This document shows positions 45,135-53,915 of a stretch of 64,000 nucleotides of DNA, one piece after another. The notes under the pieces were generated by a model. It saw only the letters and a program-made list of their open reading frames with translations, searched no databases and was not told the DNA's origin. The first letter of the stretch is position 1; each line of letters starts with the position of its first letter. The stretch comes from WHSW01 sp963821345 (lineage in GTDB: Bacteria > Actinomycetota > Thermoleophilia > Solirubrobacterales > 70-9), in the NCBI GenBank assembly GCA_963821345.1, contig CAWGDM010000005.1:1-64000 (forward strand). The letters run 5' to 3'. The position numbers were made by a program, and so were the translations under genes.

Positions 45135-45162
45135 ACTCTAACCCGAGGGACTGCTCTAGCCT
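45135..45162. promoter_or_regulatory. Divergent leaderless promoters, 43403-45128 (-) and 45174-46248 (+)
   Basis: TAGAGT (minus, 45140-45135) ends 6 nt before GTG 45128. TAGCCT (plus, 45157-45162) ends 11 nt before ATG 45174. Start codons are 45 bp apart and no Shine-Dalgarno is visible. Confidence 0.5.
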
Positions 45163-45173
45163 GCCGAGCCGTC

Positions 45174-46248
45174 ATGGGAGTCGCGATCGTCACCGGCTCG
45201 GGAGGGCTGATCGGCTCAGAGTCCGTGCGCCATCTGGCGGCGCGGGGGCTTGACGTGGTCGGGATCGAGAACGACATGCGCAGCCGCTTCTTCGGCCCCG
45301 AGGCGTCGACCGCGGCGGTCACCGAGGCGCTCGAGCGCGAGGTGGACGCGTTCACGCTCGACCGAGCTCGACATCCGCGACGCGGAGGGCGTCGAGCGGC
45401 TGTTCGCCGCGCACGACGGCGCGATCGAGGTCGTCGTCCACGCGGCCGCCCAGCCCTCGCACGACTGGGCGGCGCGCGAGCCGCAGACCGACTTCAGCGT
45501 CAACGCCAACGGGACCCTGAACCTGCTCGAGGCCGCCCGCGCCCACTGCCCCGAGGCGCCGTTCATCTTCTGCTCGACCAACAAGGTCTACGGCGACACC
45601 CCGAACCGGCTGCCGCTCGAGGACCTGCCGATGCGACTCGAGCTGCCCGCCGACCACCGCTACTTCAGGGGCATCGACACGACGATGTCGATCGACCTCT
45701 CGACCCACTCGATCTTCGGAGCCTCGAAGGCGGCCGCGGATTTGCTCGTCCAGGAATACGGGCGCTACTTCGAGATGCCCACGGTCTGCTTTCGGGGTGG
45801 CTGTCTGACCGGCCCCCAGCACGCCGGGGCGCAGCTGCACGGCTTCCTCGCCTACCTGATGAAGTGCGTGGTCACCGGCACCGCGTACACGGTGTTCGGC
45901 TATGACGGCAAGCAGGTGCGCGACAACATCCACTCCGCCGACCTGGTCGCCGCGTTCGAGGAGTTCCGCGCCGCCCCCCGGGCCGCCGCGGTCTACAACA
46001 TCGGCGGCGGGCGCTACTCGAACTGCTCGATGCTCGAGGCGATCGAGGCCTGCGAGCGGATCGCCGGCCGCGAGCTCGACTGGGAGATGGGGCCCGAGCC
46101 GCGGATCGGCGACCACCGCTGGTGGATCTCGGACCTGGGGCCGTTCGAGGCCGACTACCCGAGCTGGTCGCCACGCTTCGGGATCGAGGAGATCCTGACC
46201 GAGATGTACGAGCTGAACGCCGAGCGCTGGCTCGGCGAGCGCGTCTGA
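45174..46248 (+). CDS. CDP-paratose 2-epimerase-like SDR (one frameshift near 45363)
   Basis: ATG at 45174. 'VAIVTGSGGLIGSESVRHLA' is the NAD motif. 'FIFCSTNKVYGDTPNRLPLE' plus the 'MSIDLSTHSIFGASKAAADL' block (Y replaced by F in YxxxK-like FGASK) and 'CFRGGCLTGPQHAGAQLHGF' are highly characteristic of CDP-tyvelose/paratose epimerases. One extra C near 45363 breaks the frame; joined length is about 357 residues. The enzyme family interconverts CDP-3,6-dideoxy sugars at C2 using bound NAD. Together with rfbF near 7 kb it suggests CDP-sugar use. The second SDR of this type is at 38319. Confidence 0.85.
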
Positions 46249-46276
46249 GGCGACCGCGGTCGCGGCCGGGCCGGCG

Positions 46277-48101
46277 ATGGTCTCGCAACTCGCGTTCGTC
46301 GCCCCGCCGAGCCTTCAGCCGCGGCTGATCGACCTCGCCGAGGCGCTGGCGGCCGAGGTGCGCGACCTCGGCCTCGACGCCACGGTCGAGCGCGAGGCGA
46401 TCCCGCCGCGGCAACCCGGGCGGGTGGCCGTGCTCCTCGACCCGCCGCGGCTCGCGATCGGGCGCCGAGGGCGCCCGCCCGGACGCCGACAGCTCGCCGG
46501 CGGGCTCGCGGTCTGGGCCGGGCTCGCTCCCGGGGTCGCGGCGCCCGACGGCCCGGCGTTCGACCTCGACCTCGAGTCCGCGCGCGCGCGGAGCGGCGCG
46601 CGGGACGCCAACCCGCTCCCGATCGGCTGGGTCGAAGGCTGGGCGGCGCCGCTCGACGGCGACCGCGAGATCGACCTGGCGATCATCGGCGCCGGCGACG
46701 AGCGCAGCGGCCGGCTGCTGGCAGCGGCCGCCGATCAGCTCTCGCGCTGGCGCGTGCAGATCGCCGCCACGGCCGACCCGCTCGCCCCGGACGGCGGCCC
46801 GGGCGGATATGAGACCGCGGCAGAGCGCCGGGGCGTCCTTGCCCGCTCGAGGGTGGTGATCGACCTCGAGCGCGAGGGCCCGCCCTACCTGGACGCGCTG
46901 CGCGCCTCGGAGGCGATCTGCGCCGGCGCCGCCCTGGTGCGCGAGTCGCGCCGGCCGCTGGCGGCGTTCGAGCCCGGCGCCCACTACGCGGACGGCGCCG
47001 GCGGCCCGGTCGCCGCCGCGATCGCCCTGCTGGCCGACCCCGGTCACCTGGAGGAGTTGACGGCGGGCGCGGCGGCGGCGGCCCGCGAGGCCCCGCTGCG
47101 AGCCGCGGCTGAGGCGCTGGCCGAGGCGGCGGCTCGCCTCCCCTCGGCCGGCCCGCGGCGGGCCGTGGTGCTCGCCGGCGCACCCGACACGCGACTGACC
47201 GCGCCGCCCCCGGTCTCGACCGACCCCGACGCCGCATCCGCACGCCGGCGGCTGAAACGGGCGCGCCTGGGCGAGATCGACCTGGCCCGCGAGCTCGAGC
47301 GGCTGGCGGTCCGGCTCGACGGCGGCGACGGCGAGCCACGGGTGGAGTTGGCCAGCACGGCGGCCGACCGGGCGGCGCCCCGGGTCTCGGTCCTGGTCAC
47401 CGTGTTCGACTACGAGGCCGAGATCGGCGGCGCGCTCGACTCGGTCGCCGGCTCGCGCTTCGACGACCTCGAGCTGGTGATCGTCGACGACGCGTCGCGT
47501 GACGGTTCGCGGGAGCGGGCGGCGGACTGGGTCCGCTCGCATCCGCAGGTCGCCGCCAAGCTCGTCTCCCACGCCGCCAACCGCGGCCTGCCGAGCGCCC
47601 GCAACACCGCCCTCGCCCACGCCCGCGGCGAGCTCGCCTTCATCCTCGACGCCGACAACCGCGTCCTCCCCCACGGGCTCGGGCGCCTGGTCGAGGCGCT
47701 CGACGCCGACCCGGGCGCATCGTTCGCCTACGGGCTCGCCAAGCGCGTCGACGAACGCGGCACGTCCGCTGGGGCTGATGAACGCCGGCGGCTGGAACCC
47801 GGAGCGGCTGCGCTACGTGAACTACATCGACGCGATGGCGATGATCCGGACCGAGCCGCTGCGCGAGCTCGGCGGCTACACCACCGAGCTCGACCTCTAC
47901 GGCTGGGAGGACTACGACCTCTGGTGCCGGATGGCCGAGGGCGGGTTGCACGCCGCTCACGTGCCCGAGATCCTGGCCGTCTATCGCGAGTCCTACGCCG
48001 GGATGGCGTGGTCGATATCCAACATCTCGACCACCGACGCCTACCGGCAACTGATCGACCGGGCGCCGAGGTTGATGGCCGGGGTCGTGCCCCCGGCCTA
48101 G
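46277..48101 (+). CDS. Two-domain glycosyltransferase: CgeB-like N-terminus plus GT2 (one frameshift near 47770)
   Basis: ATG at 46277. Residues 1-330 resemble a GT-B half of the CgeB/glycosyl-transferase group 1 type ('VVIDLEREGPPYLDALRASE', 'AICAGAALVRESRRPLAAFE'). From about residue 368 a GT2 domain begins: 'VSVLVTVFDYEAEIGGALDS', 'VIVDDASRDGS', 'LAFILDADNRV' and 'LYGWEDYDLWCRMAEGG'. One extra G near 47770 breaks the frame just after 'DERGTS'. Joined length is about 607 residues. The paralogue at 60910 has the same two-domain layout and an intact frame. Confidence 0.75.
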
Positions 48102-48104
48102 ACT
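48099..48104 (+). promoter_or_regulatory. -10-like TAGACT before the small coiled-coil gene
   Basis: TAGACT ends 7 nt before ATG 48112 and overlaps the stop codon of the upstream glycosyltransferase (TAG 48099-48101). It would start a leaderless transcript for 48112 and the glycosyltransferase behind it. Confidence 0.5.
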
Positions 48105-48111
48105 CGCGCCG

Positions 48112-48330
48112 ATGAGCCCAGAGACGACGCCGGATCGCGACCCGGCCGAGCTCGAGCAGCTGCTGGCCGACACTCGCGCCGAGCTCGAGGCTGCGCGGGC
48201 GCGGATCGACGAGCTGGCGGCCGAGCAGGCGAGCGCCCTCGAGGCCCTGCGGACCGCCGAGCGCCGTCGCGGATCGCTCGGCTACCGGCTGGCGGGCGAG
48301 CTGCGGGCACGGCTGCGGGGGTCGCGGTGA
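48112..48330 (+). CDS. Small coiled-coil protein (72 aa) beside glycosyltransferases
   Basis: ATG at 48112. 'DPAELEQLLADTRAELEAAR' and the following stretch form one charged helix with heptads; the end 'RRGSLGYRLAGELRARLRG' resembles the S-x-(W/Y)-R-(L/I)-(T/A)-x-x-L-R tail found at the C-termini of many glycan-cluster glycosyltransferases, here as a free-standing protein. The stop overlaps the next gene start (4 nt), so it is coupled to glycosyltransferase 48327. It could be an oligomerisation or membrane-docking partner. A similar small protein is encoded at 60521-60835. Confidence 0.65.
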   Translation: MSPETTPDRDPAELEQLLADTRAELEAARARIDELAAEQASALEALRTAERRRGSLGYRLAGELRARLRGSR

Positions 48331-49937
48331 CCAGGGTCCTGTTCGTCTGCGGGGAGCCGGTCGGCCAGCGCATGGCTGGCCCCGGGATCCGCTGCCTGGA
48401 GCTGGCGCGAACGGTCGCCGCGGCCGGCTGTGAGGTGACCGTGGCGGCGCCCGAGAGCGCGCTCGACGAACCCGCGATCGCCCTGCTCGACGCCGCCCCC
48501 GAGGACTACGAGCGCCTGCTCGCCGCCGCCCGTGATCACGACGTCGTCGTCGCCGAGCGGCTGCCGCCGCACCTGCTGCACACCCTCTCGGGGCTCGAGA
48601 CCCGCTACATCGCCGACCTCTACAACCCGATCGTGGTCGAGACCGCGGAACGCAACCGCGGTCGCAGCCGGCGCTCGCAGCGCCGCCGGTCCGCCGTGGT
48701 CACCGCGCACACGGTCGCCAACCTCGCCTGCGCCGACTTCATCGTCTGCGCCTCGGAGCGCCAGCGCGACCTGTGGCTGGGGATGCTGTCCGGCCACGGG
48801 CTGCTCGACCCGGCGATGATCGACGCCGACCCCTCGCTGCGGGCGCTGATCGACGTGGTCCCGTCGGGGCTTCCCGACGAGGGGCCGCCGCCCGCCGAGC
48901 CGCACCTGCGGGCGCTGCCCGCGGTCGGCGACGACGACCGGATCCTGGTCTGGGGCGGCGGGATCTGGCCCTGGCTGGACGCGATCACGCCGATCCGTGC
49001 GATCGAGCGCCTCGACGGCCACTCGCCGGCGATCCACCTGCACTTCCCCTCCGTCGACCGGCCGCAGGAGCTGAGCGAGGTCGAGATGACGAGCGCGCGC
49101 GAGGCGGTCGCCTACGCCGAGCAGCGTGGCCTGCTCGGGCGCCGCGTCCACGTCGGCGGCGCCTGGGTCCCCTACGAGCGCCGCGCCGACTACCTGCTCG
49201 AGGCCGACCTCGGGGTCAGCGCTCACCACGACCATCTCGAGTCGCGCTACGCGTTTCGCAGCCGCATCCTCGACTACTTCTGGGCCGGCCTGCCGGTGGT
49301 CGCGACCGGCGGCGACGTGCTCGCCGAGCTGGTCGACCGCGAGGGCGCCGGGCGAACGGTCGCCCCCGGCGACGACGACGCCTTCGCCGCCGCGTGTGCG
49401 GAGCTACTCGACAATCCGGAGGCGCTGGCGGCGGCCCGCGCCGCGGCCGCACGGGCCGCCGAGGCCCACCGCTGGCGCCGGGTCGCCGGCCCGCTGGTCG
49501 ACTACTGCCTGGGTTTCGAAGCGCGCCCGCGGCCGAACAAGCCGCGCGGGCTGATCGCCCGCAGCGTCGCCGGCCTCTATCCGGGCCTGCTGGCGATCGA
49601 GCTCGAGGAGCACGGCCCCGGCGGGGTCGCCCGCAAGCTGTCGCGCAACGCGGTCACCGCCGTCGCCCCCAGGCGCCGGCGCCTCAAGTCCCGAGCCGCT
49701 ACCACCAGACGGTCGAGTCGACCCCTTCGAGCTCGTCGACCGGCGTCGTGTAGACGCCCGAGGAGAGGTACTTCCAGCCGTCGTCGGGGACCAAAAAGAC
49801 GACGTTGCCATCGTCGAGCTCGGCGGCGATGCGGACGCAGATCGCGGCCACGGCGCCGGCCGAGACGCCGGCGAACAGGCCCTCCTCGCGCAGCAGCTTC
49901 TGGGTCCAGACGATCGCGTCGCGGTTCGAGACCATGA
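48327..49937 (+). CDS. Glycosyltransferase, GT-B type (group 1/GT4-like); 3' end uncertain
   Basis: GTG start at 48327 overlapping the small coiled-coil gene. 'VLFVCGEPVGQRMAGPGIRC' is the N-terminal Rossmann half, 'YIADLYNPIVVET', 'CASERQRDLWLGML' and 'DRILVWGGGIWPWLDAITPI' are mid-domain, and 'LEADLGVSAHHDHLESRYAF' plus 'RSRILDYFWAGLPVVATGGD' are the nucleotide-sugar-binding C-half. The family moves a sugar from NDP-sugar to a lipid-linked acceptor. The last 80 or so residues, beyond about 49695, are Arg-rich and antisense to cysteine synthase. A frameshift near 49680 may hide the true stop, so the natural end is probably near 49.7 kb. Confidence 0.8.
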   Translation: MTRVLFVCGEPVGQRMAGPGIRCLELARTVAAAGCEVTVAAPESALDEPAIALLDAAPEDYERLLAAARDHDVVVAERLPPHLLHTLSGLETRYIADLYNPIVVETAERNRGRSRRSQRRRSAVVTAHTVANLACADFIVCASERQRDLWLGMLSGHGLLDPAMIDADPSLRALIDVVPSGLPDEGPPPAEPHLRALPAVGDDDRILVWGGGIWPWLDAITPIRAIERLDGHSPAIHLHFPSVDRPQELSEVEMTSAREAVAYAEQRGLLGRRVHVGGAWVPYERRADYLLEADLGVSAHHDHLESRYAFRSRILDYFWAGLPVVATGGDVLAELVDREGAGRTVAPGDDDAFAAACAELLDNPEALAAARAAAARAAEAHRWRRVAGPLVDYCLGFEARPRPNKPRGLIARSVAGLYPGLLAIELEEHGPGGVARKLSRNAVTAVAPRRRRLKSRAATTRRSSRPLRARRPASCRRPRRGTSSRRRGPKRRRCHRRARRRCGRRSRPRRRPRRRRTGPPRAAASGSRRSRRGSRP

Positions 49938-50667
49938 TCTTGCGGTCGAGCACCGAGAGGTCGATGATCGGCGGGATGAAGCCGTCGTCCAGGGAGCGCA
50001 GGCCGGAGACCTCTTCGCCCTGCATCGGCTCGGCGGCGACGATCTTGGTCTCCGGGTTGGCCTCCTTCAGCCGCCGGCCGTTGCCCATCAGGGTGCCGCC
50101 GGTTCCGAGCCCGGCGACGAAGGCCGCCACCTCGTCGAGCTCGTCGAGGATCTCGACCGCGGTGCCGTTGTAGTGGGCGCCCGGGTTGGCCTCGTTGCCG
50201 TACTGGTAGGGCATGTAGAAGGAAGCGTCCTTGCCGACCATGTCCAGGGCCAGCTCGACCGCGCCGTTGGAGCCCTTGGCGCCCTCGGAGTAGACGATCT
50301 CGGCGCCGAACATGCGCAGCAGCTGGGAGCGCTCCTCGGTGACGTTGGTGGGCATCACCGCGGTGAACGGATAGCCCTTGCGCTGGCAGATCATCGCCAG
50401 GGCGATCCCGGTGTTGCCCGAGGTCGGCTCGAGCACCGTCTGGCCCGGGGCGATCGCACCCTCGGCCTCGGCGGCCTCGATCATCGCCTTCGCGACCCGG
50501 TCCTTGACCGAGCCGGTCGGGTTGCGGCCCTCGAGCTTGGCGAAGATCCGGACCCCGGGCTTCGGCGACAGGCGCGGCAGCTCGACCAGCGGCGTGTTGC
50601 CGACCGCCTCGATGATGTTGCCGTAGCGGCCCCCGCAGGGCCGGTTGAGCGTCGGCTCGAGCGTCAC
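49699..50667 (-). CDS. cysK: Cysteine synthase (O-acetylserine/PLP beta-replacement family)
   Basis: 322 residues, GTG start at 50667. 'IIEAVGNTPLVELPRLS' plus 'KLEGRNPTGSVKDRVAKAMI' contains the PLP lysine (SVKDR); 'LEPTSGNTGIALAMICQRKG' is the substrate loop and 'VAGLGTGGTLMGNGRRLKEA' the phosphate-binding loop. 'REEGLFAGVSAGAVAA' completes the set. It makes cysteine from an activated serine and sulfide; CysK, CysM or a cystathionine beta-synthase-like use cannot be told apart. TACACT lies 7 nt before the start, suggesting a leaderless mRNA. Start codons of this gene and its divergent neighbour are 19 bp apart. Confidence 0.92.
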   Translation of the reverse strand: MTLEPTLNRPCGGRYGNIIEAVGNTPLVELPRLSPKPGVRIFAKLEGRNPTGSVKDRVAKAMIEAAEAEGAIAPGQTVLEPTSGNTGIALAMICQRKGYPFTAVMPTNVTEERSQLLRMFGAEIVYSEGAKGSNGAVELALDMVGKDASFYMPYQYGNEANPGAHYNGTAVEILDELDEVAAFVAGLGTGGTLMGNGRRLKEANPETKIVAAEPMQGEEVSGLRSLDDGFIPPIIDLSVLDRKIMVSNRDAIVWTQKLLREEGLFAGVSAGAVAAICVRIAAELDDGNVVFLVPDDGWKYLSSGVYTTPVDELEGVDSTVWW

Positions 50668-50674
50668 TATAGAA

Positions 50675-50680
50675 AGTGTA
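50675..50680 (-). promoter_or_regulatory. -10-like TACACT before cysK, within a 19-bp divergent gap
   Basis: On the minus strand TACACT ends 7 nt before GTG 50667. The plus-strand gene starts at GTG 50687, so its own promoter must overlap; TATAGA at 50668-50673 is a possible partner. Confidence 0.45.
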
Positions 50681-50686
50681 GTAGCC

Positions 50687-51358
50687 GTGACCGATCGGAT
50701 GCAGAGCCTCGCCCGGCTGCTCGCCGCCGGGCCGGCGCTGCCGACCGACGCCTGGTCGCTCGGCGACGCCGAGTTGGCGAGGGTGATCGCGGAGCTCGGA
50801 GACGAGCCGCGGGTCGTGGTCGAGTGCGGCTCCGGGCGCAGCACGGTGCTGCTCGCGCGGCGGCTGCGCGAGCTCGGCGGCGGCAGCGTCCACAGCCTCG
50901 AGCACGACCCCGCCTGGGCGCAGCTGACCAGGATGCGGTTGGCGGCCGAGGATCTGACCGCGATCGCAACCGTGATCGAGGCGCCGCTCGGCTACCACCC
51001 GCTGGCGCCCGAGGGCTGTCGCTGGTACGCGTCCTGGGCGCTGGGCGAGCTGCCCGGCGAGATCGACCTGCTGCTGGTCGACGGCCCGCCCGCGGGCGAG
51101 CCCGCAATCGAGCGCGGCCGCTACCCGGCGCTGCCGGCGCTCGCCGAGCGTCTGGCCCCGGGCGCCGATGCGTCGCCCTGGACGACTGCGCACCGCGCCG
51201 GCGAGCGCTGGGTGCTCGACCGCTGGCGGGCCGAGGGCCTGGCTCACCGAGCCTGGACCTGGACGAGGAGCCGGACTGGCGATCGGTGTATGTTCACGGC
51301 AGTCTTCAGAGCGGATTCAGGCATGAACAACTCACGAAAGGGGCGATGGAGCGGATGA
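50687..51358 (+). CDS. SAM-dependent methyltransferase-like protein (probable compensating frameshifts near the 3' end)
   Basis: GTG at 50687. 'VVVECGSGRSTVLLARRLRE' is motif I, 'GSVHSLEHDPAWAQL' is motif II with the acidic ribose-binding residue, and 'LPGEIDLLLVDGPPAGEP' is the motif IV strand (DGPP). Near 51165-51200 the frame reads poorly ('GADASPWTTAHRAGERW'), and a neighbouring frame there reads 'VALDDCA', the expected next strand, so two nearby indels probably cancel. Joined length is about 223 residues. It resembles O-methyltransferases or class I methyltransferases of glycan clusters. Acceptor unknown. Confidence 0.65.
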   Translation: MTDRMQSLARLLAAGPALPTDAWSLGDAELARVIAELGDEPRVVVECGSGRSTVLLARRLRELGGGSVHSLEHDPAWAQLTRMRLAAEDLTAIATVIEAPLGYHPLAPEGCRWYASWALGELPGEIDLLLVDGPPAGEPAIERGRYPALPALAERLAPGADASPWTTAHRAGERWVLDRWRAEGLAHRAWTWTRSRTGDRCMFTAVFRADSGMNNSRKGRWSG

Positions 51359-52216
51359 GAGGAACTCGGACTTGGCTCGTGGTCGGACTCGCTGGCGCTG
51401 TTCGCGCTCGGGGCGATCGCCGCAGGATGCGGCAGCAGCGACGACAGCACCTCCGCGGACACCTCGAGCTCCGGCTCAACCGCCGACGTGACCACGATCA
51501 CCGACGGAGTGCTGACGATCGGCACCGACGCCCCATACCCCCCGTTCGAGATCGGCACGCCGGACGATCCGGACTTCAGCGGCTTCGACGTCGACGTCGG
51601 CAACGACATCGCCGAGCAGCTCGGGCTGGAGCCCCAGTTCCAAGACACTTCGTTCGACACGATCTTCCGCAACACGGCGGCCGGGCAGTTCGACGTGGCG
51701 GTCGCCGCGGCGACGATCACCCCGGGTCGCCAGAAGACGGTCGACTTCTCCGACCCCTACTACGAGGCCGCAGCAGGCGCTGGTCGTGCCCGAGGGCTCG
51801 GACATCACCTCGGTTGATGACCTCGCAGGCAAGATCGTCGGCGCCCAGGACGCGACCACCGGCGAGACCTACGCCAACGACGAGACCGATGCCTCCGAGG
51901 TGCGCGGCTTCCCGGAGGGCCCGGACGCGATCGCCGCGGTGACCACCGGTCAGGTCGATGCCGCGATCATCGACGAGCCGGTCGCCGTCGACGCGGTGGC
52001 GCAAGTCACAGGGCGTCGAGATCGCGAGCCTGATCCCGACCAACGAGCTCTACGGAATCGCGGTCTCGAAGGAAAACCCGGCACTGCTCGACGCGGTCAA
52101 CAACGCGCTCCAGCAAGATGAAGGACGACGGCACGATCCAGGACCTCTACCAGAAGTACCTGCAGACCGACGCCCCCGACTCGGTGCTCAAGGGGACGAC
52201 GACGAACCCCGGCTGA
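51346..52216 (+). CDS. Polar amino-acid ABC transporter, substrate-binding lipoprotein (frameshifts)
   Basis: ATG at 51346 (or 51355), after GAAAGGGG. Reading across a shift near 51395, the start is a lipoprotein signal with 'ALGAIAAGCGSS' (lipobox LxAGC-like), and then 'GVLTIGTDAPYPPFEIG', 'GFDVDVGNDIAEQLGLEPQF' and 'TITPGRQKTVDFSDPYYEA' of the family 3 solute-binding fold. Further single-base shifts lie near 51770, 52007 and 52117, after which it ends 'DSVLKGTTTNPG'. About 288 residues. Binds a polar amino acid such as glutamine or glutamate outside the membrane. First gene of the operon with permease and ATPase. Confidence 0.85.
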
Positions 52217-52239
52217 GCCCGGTCGACATCAGCGTGTGC

Positions 52240-52264
52240 GAAGGGGCGCCCTCGGCGCCCCTTC
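52240..52264 (+). terminator. Stable hairpin between binding-protein and permease genes
   Basis: GAAGGGGCGCC (52240-52250) pairs perfectly with GGCGCCCCTTC (52254-52264) around a 3-nt loop. No long T-run follows. Placed 24 nt after the binding-protein stop and 43 nt before the permease start, it probably protects or partly terminates the upstream mRNA so that the binding protein is made in excess, as is common in ABC importer operons. Confidence 0.7.
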
Positions 52265-52306
52265 TGCATTGCGGATAGCCTGGCGCCACACCCAGAGAGG
52301 AGCAGG

Positions 52307-53136
52307 ATGCACTTCATCCTCGAGTACTACTTCGACTTCACCGGGACGGTCTTTCAGGATCACAACTTCCAGACGATCCTCAAGGGCTTCGGGGTCACGA
52401 TCAAGCTCTCGATCCTGTCCGGGGTCCTGAGCCTCAGCTGGGGCCTGGTCCTCGCGGTTCTGCGACAGACTTCCTGGGCGCGCGCTGGCGCCGGTCCGCT
52501 GGGGCGACGATCGCCTACATCGACGTCTTCCGCGGGATCCCGCTGCTGCTGGTGCTGCTGCTGGTCTCGGGGTTCTCGGTCTTTGGCGCCCCGATCGGCG
52601 GCGAGGTGCTGCCGAAGTCGATCGCCACTCCGACCTGGTTCGGCCAGCCGTCAGCCGTTCTGGTACGGCGTCGTTCGGGCTGACGATCACCTACGGCGCC
52701 TACATGGCGGAGGTCTACCGAGCCGGGATCGAGTCGGTCCCCGGCGGCCAGATGGAGGCCGCGCGGTCGCTGGGAATGAGCCACGGCCAGGCGATGCGCT
52801 ACGTGATCGTCCCGCAGGCCGTCCGCAGGGTGATCCCGCCGCTGCTCAACGACTTCATCGCGCTGATGAAGGACACCTCGCTGGTCAGCGTCCTCGGCGC
52901 TGGTCGAGGTGGTGCAGGCCGGCCGCGACATCCAGTCCGACACCTTCAACGGCACCGGCCTGGTGATGGGCGCGATCCTGTTCCTGATCGTCACCATCCC
53001 GCTCGCCCGCCTGGTCGATTGGCTGATCGCCCGCGAGCAGCGCCGCGTCGGCCGCGGCGGCAGCGACGATGGCGGCACCGGCGAGGACGTGACCTCCGAC
53101 CCGGCGCTCGTCGGCGGCGGCGGGGTGACGACGTGA
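52307..53136 (+). CDS. Polar amino-acid ABC transporter permease, HisMQ/GlnP-like (frameshifts)
   Basis: ATG at 52307 after a strong Shine-Dalgarno (AGAGAGGAG at 52294-52302). 'FQTILKGFGVTIKLSILSGV' plus 'TIAYIDVFRGIPLLLVLLLV', 'GLTITYGAYMAEVYRAGIES', 'VPGGQMEAARSLGMSHGQAM', 'RYVIVPQAVRRVIPPLLNDF' and 'IALMKDTSLVSV' are the family blocks, with the EAA loop. At least five single-base insertions break the frame (near 52484, 52503, 52655, 52671 and 52899). About 275 residues when joined. Forms the membrane channel for the neighbouring binding protein and ATPase. Confidence 0.85.
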
Positions 53137-53915
53137 GCGGTGAGGCGCCCGCTGCGGCGGCAGCCCCGAACGGGGCGATGCTGGTCCTCGACGGGGTCCA
53201 CAAGCGGTTCGGCAAGCTCGAGGTCCTGCGCGGCGTCGACCTCGAGATCGAGCGCGGCGAGGTCGTCTGCGTGCTCGGGCCAAGCGGCTCGGGCAAGTCG
53301 ACGCTGCTGCGCTGCATCAACCTGCTCGAGCCGCCCGAGGAGGGCCGGATCCTGCTCGAGGGCCAGCGAGATCACCGGCGACGGCAACACCGACGGGCGT
53401 CGACTTCGTCCGCCAGCGGGTCGGGATGGTGTTCCAGCAGTTCAACCTGTTCCCGCACAAGTGCGCGCTCGACAACGTCCGCCTCGCGCAGGAGAAGGTG
53501 CTCGACCGCGCGGCGCGACGAGGCCCGCGAGAAGGCCGCGTCGCTGCTCGCCCGGGTCGGCTCGCCGACAAGCTCGACGAGTTCCCCGACCGGCTCTCGG
53601 GCGGCCAGCAGCAGCGGGTGGCGATCGCCCGGGCGCTGGCGATGGACCCGCACGGTGATGCTGTTCGACGAGGTCACCTCGGCGCTCGACCCGGAGCTGG
53701 TCAAGGAGGTGCTCGACGTGATGCGCGAGCTCGCCGCGGAGGGGATGACGATGATCGTCGTCACCCACGAGATCGGCTTCGCCCGCGAGGTCGGGAGCCG
53801 GGTCGTGTTCATGGACGGCGGCGTGATCGTCGAGCAGGGCCCGCCGGCCGAGGTGCTCGACAACCCCAAACAGGAGCGGACGCGCCAGTTCCTAGGCCTG
53901 GTGCTCGAACACTGA
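53133..53915 (+). CDS. Polar amino-acid ABC transporter ATP-binding protein, GlnQ-like (frameshifts)
   Basis: GTG start overlapping the permease stop. 'VCVLGPSGSGKSTLLRCINL' is Walker A, 'GMVFQQFNLFPHKCALDNVR' is the Q-loop, 'RLSGGQQQRVAIARALAMDP' is the ABC signature, 'VMLFDEVTSALDPELVKEVL' is Walker B, and 'MIVVTHEIGFAREVGSRVVF' contains the switch His. At least five single-base shifts (near 53369, 53400, 53515, 53566 and 53655) break the frame, but every catalytic motif is intact. It powers the import of a polar amino acid. The end overlaps the convergent gene by 24 nt. Confidence 0.88.
   Translation: MSGEAPAAAAAPNGAMLVLDGVHKRFGKLEVLRGVDLEIERGEVVCVLGPSGSGKSTLLRCINLLEPPEEGRILLEGQRDHRRRQHRRASTSSASGSGWCSSSSTCSRTSARSTTSASRRRRCSTARRDEAREKAASLLARVGSPTSSTSSPTGSRAASSSGWRSPGRWRWTRTVMLFDEVTSALDPELVKEVLDVMRELAAEGMTMIVVTHEIGFAREVGSRVVFMDGGVIVEQGPPAEVLDNPKQERTRQFLGLVLEH

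Noticed and set aside
49700..49937. Arg-rich C-terminal extension of the glycosyltransferase over cysteine synthase
   Set aside because: It reads as antisense of cysK; a frameshift near 49680 is more likely than a real 80-residue tail.
51346..53915. Programmed +1 frameshifting as a regulatory system in the amino-acid transporter
   Set aside because: More than ten shifts in three ordinary transport genes, without a shared slippery site or stop signal, fit sequence error far better than recoding.
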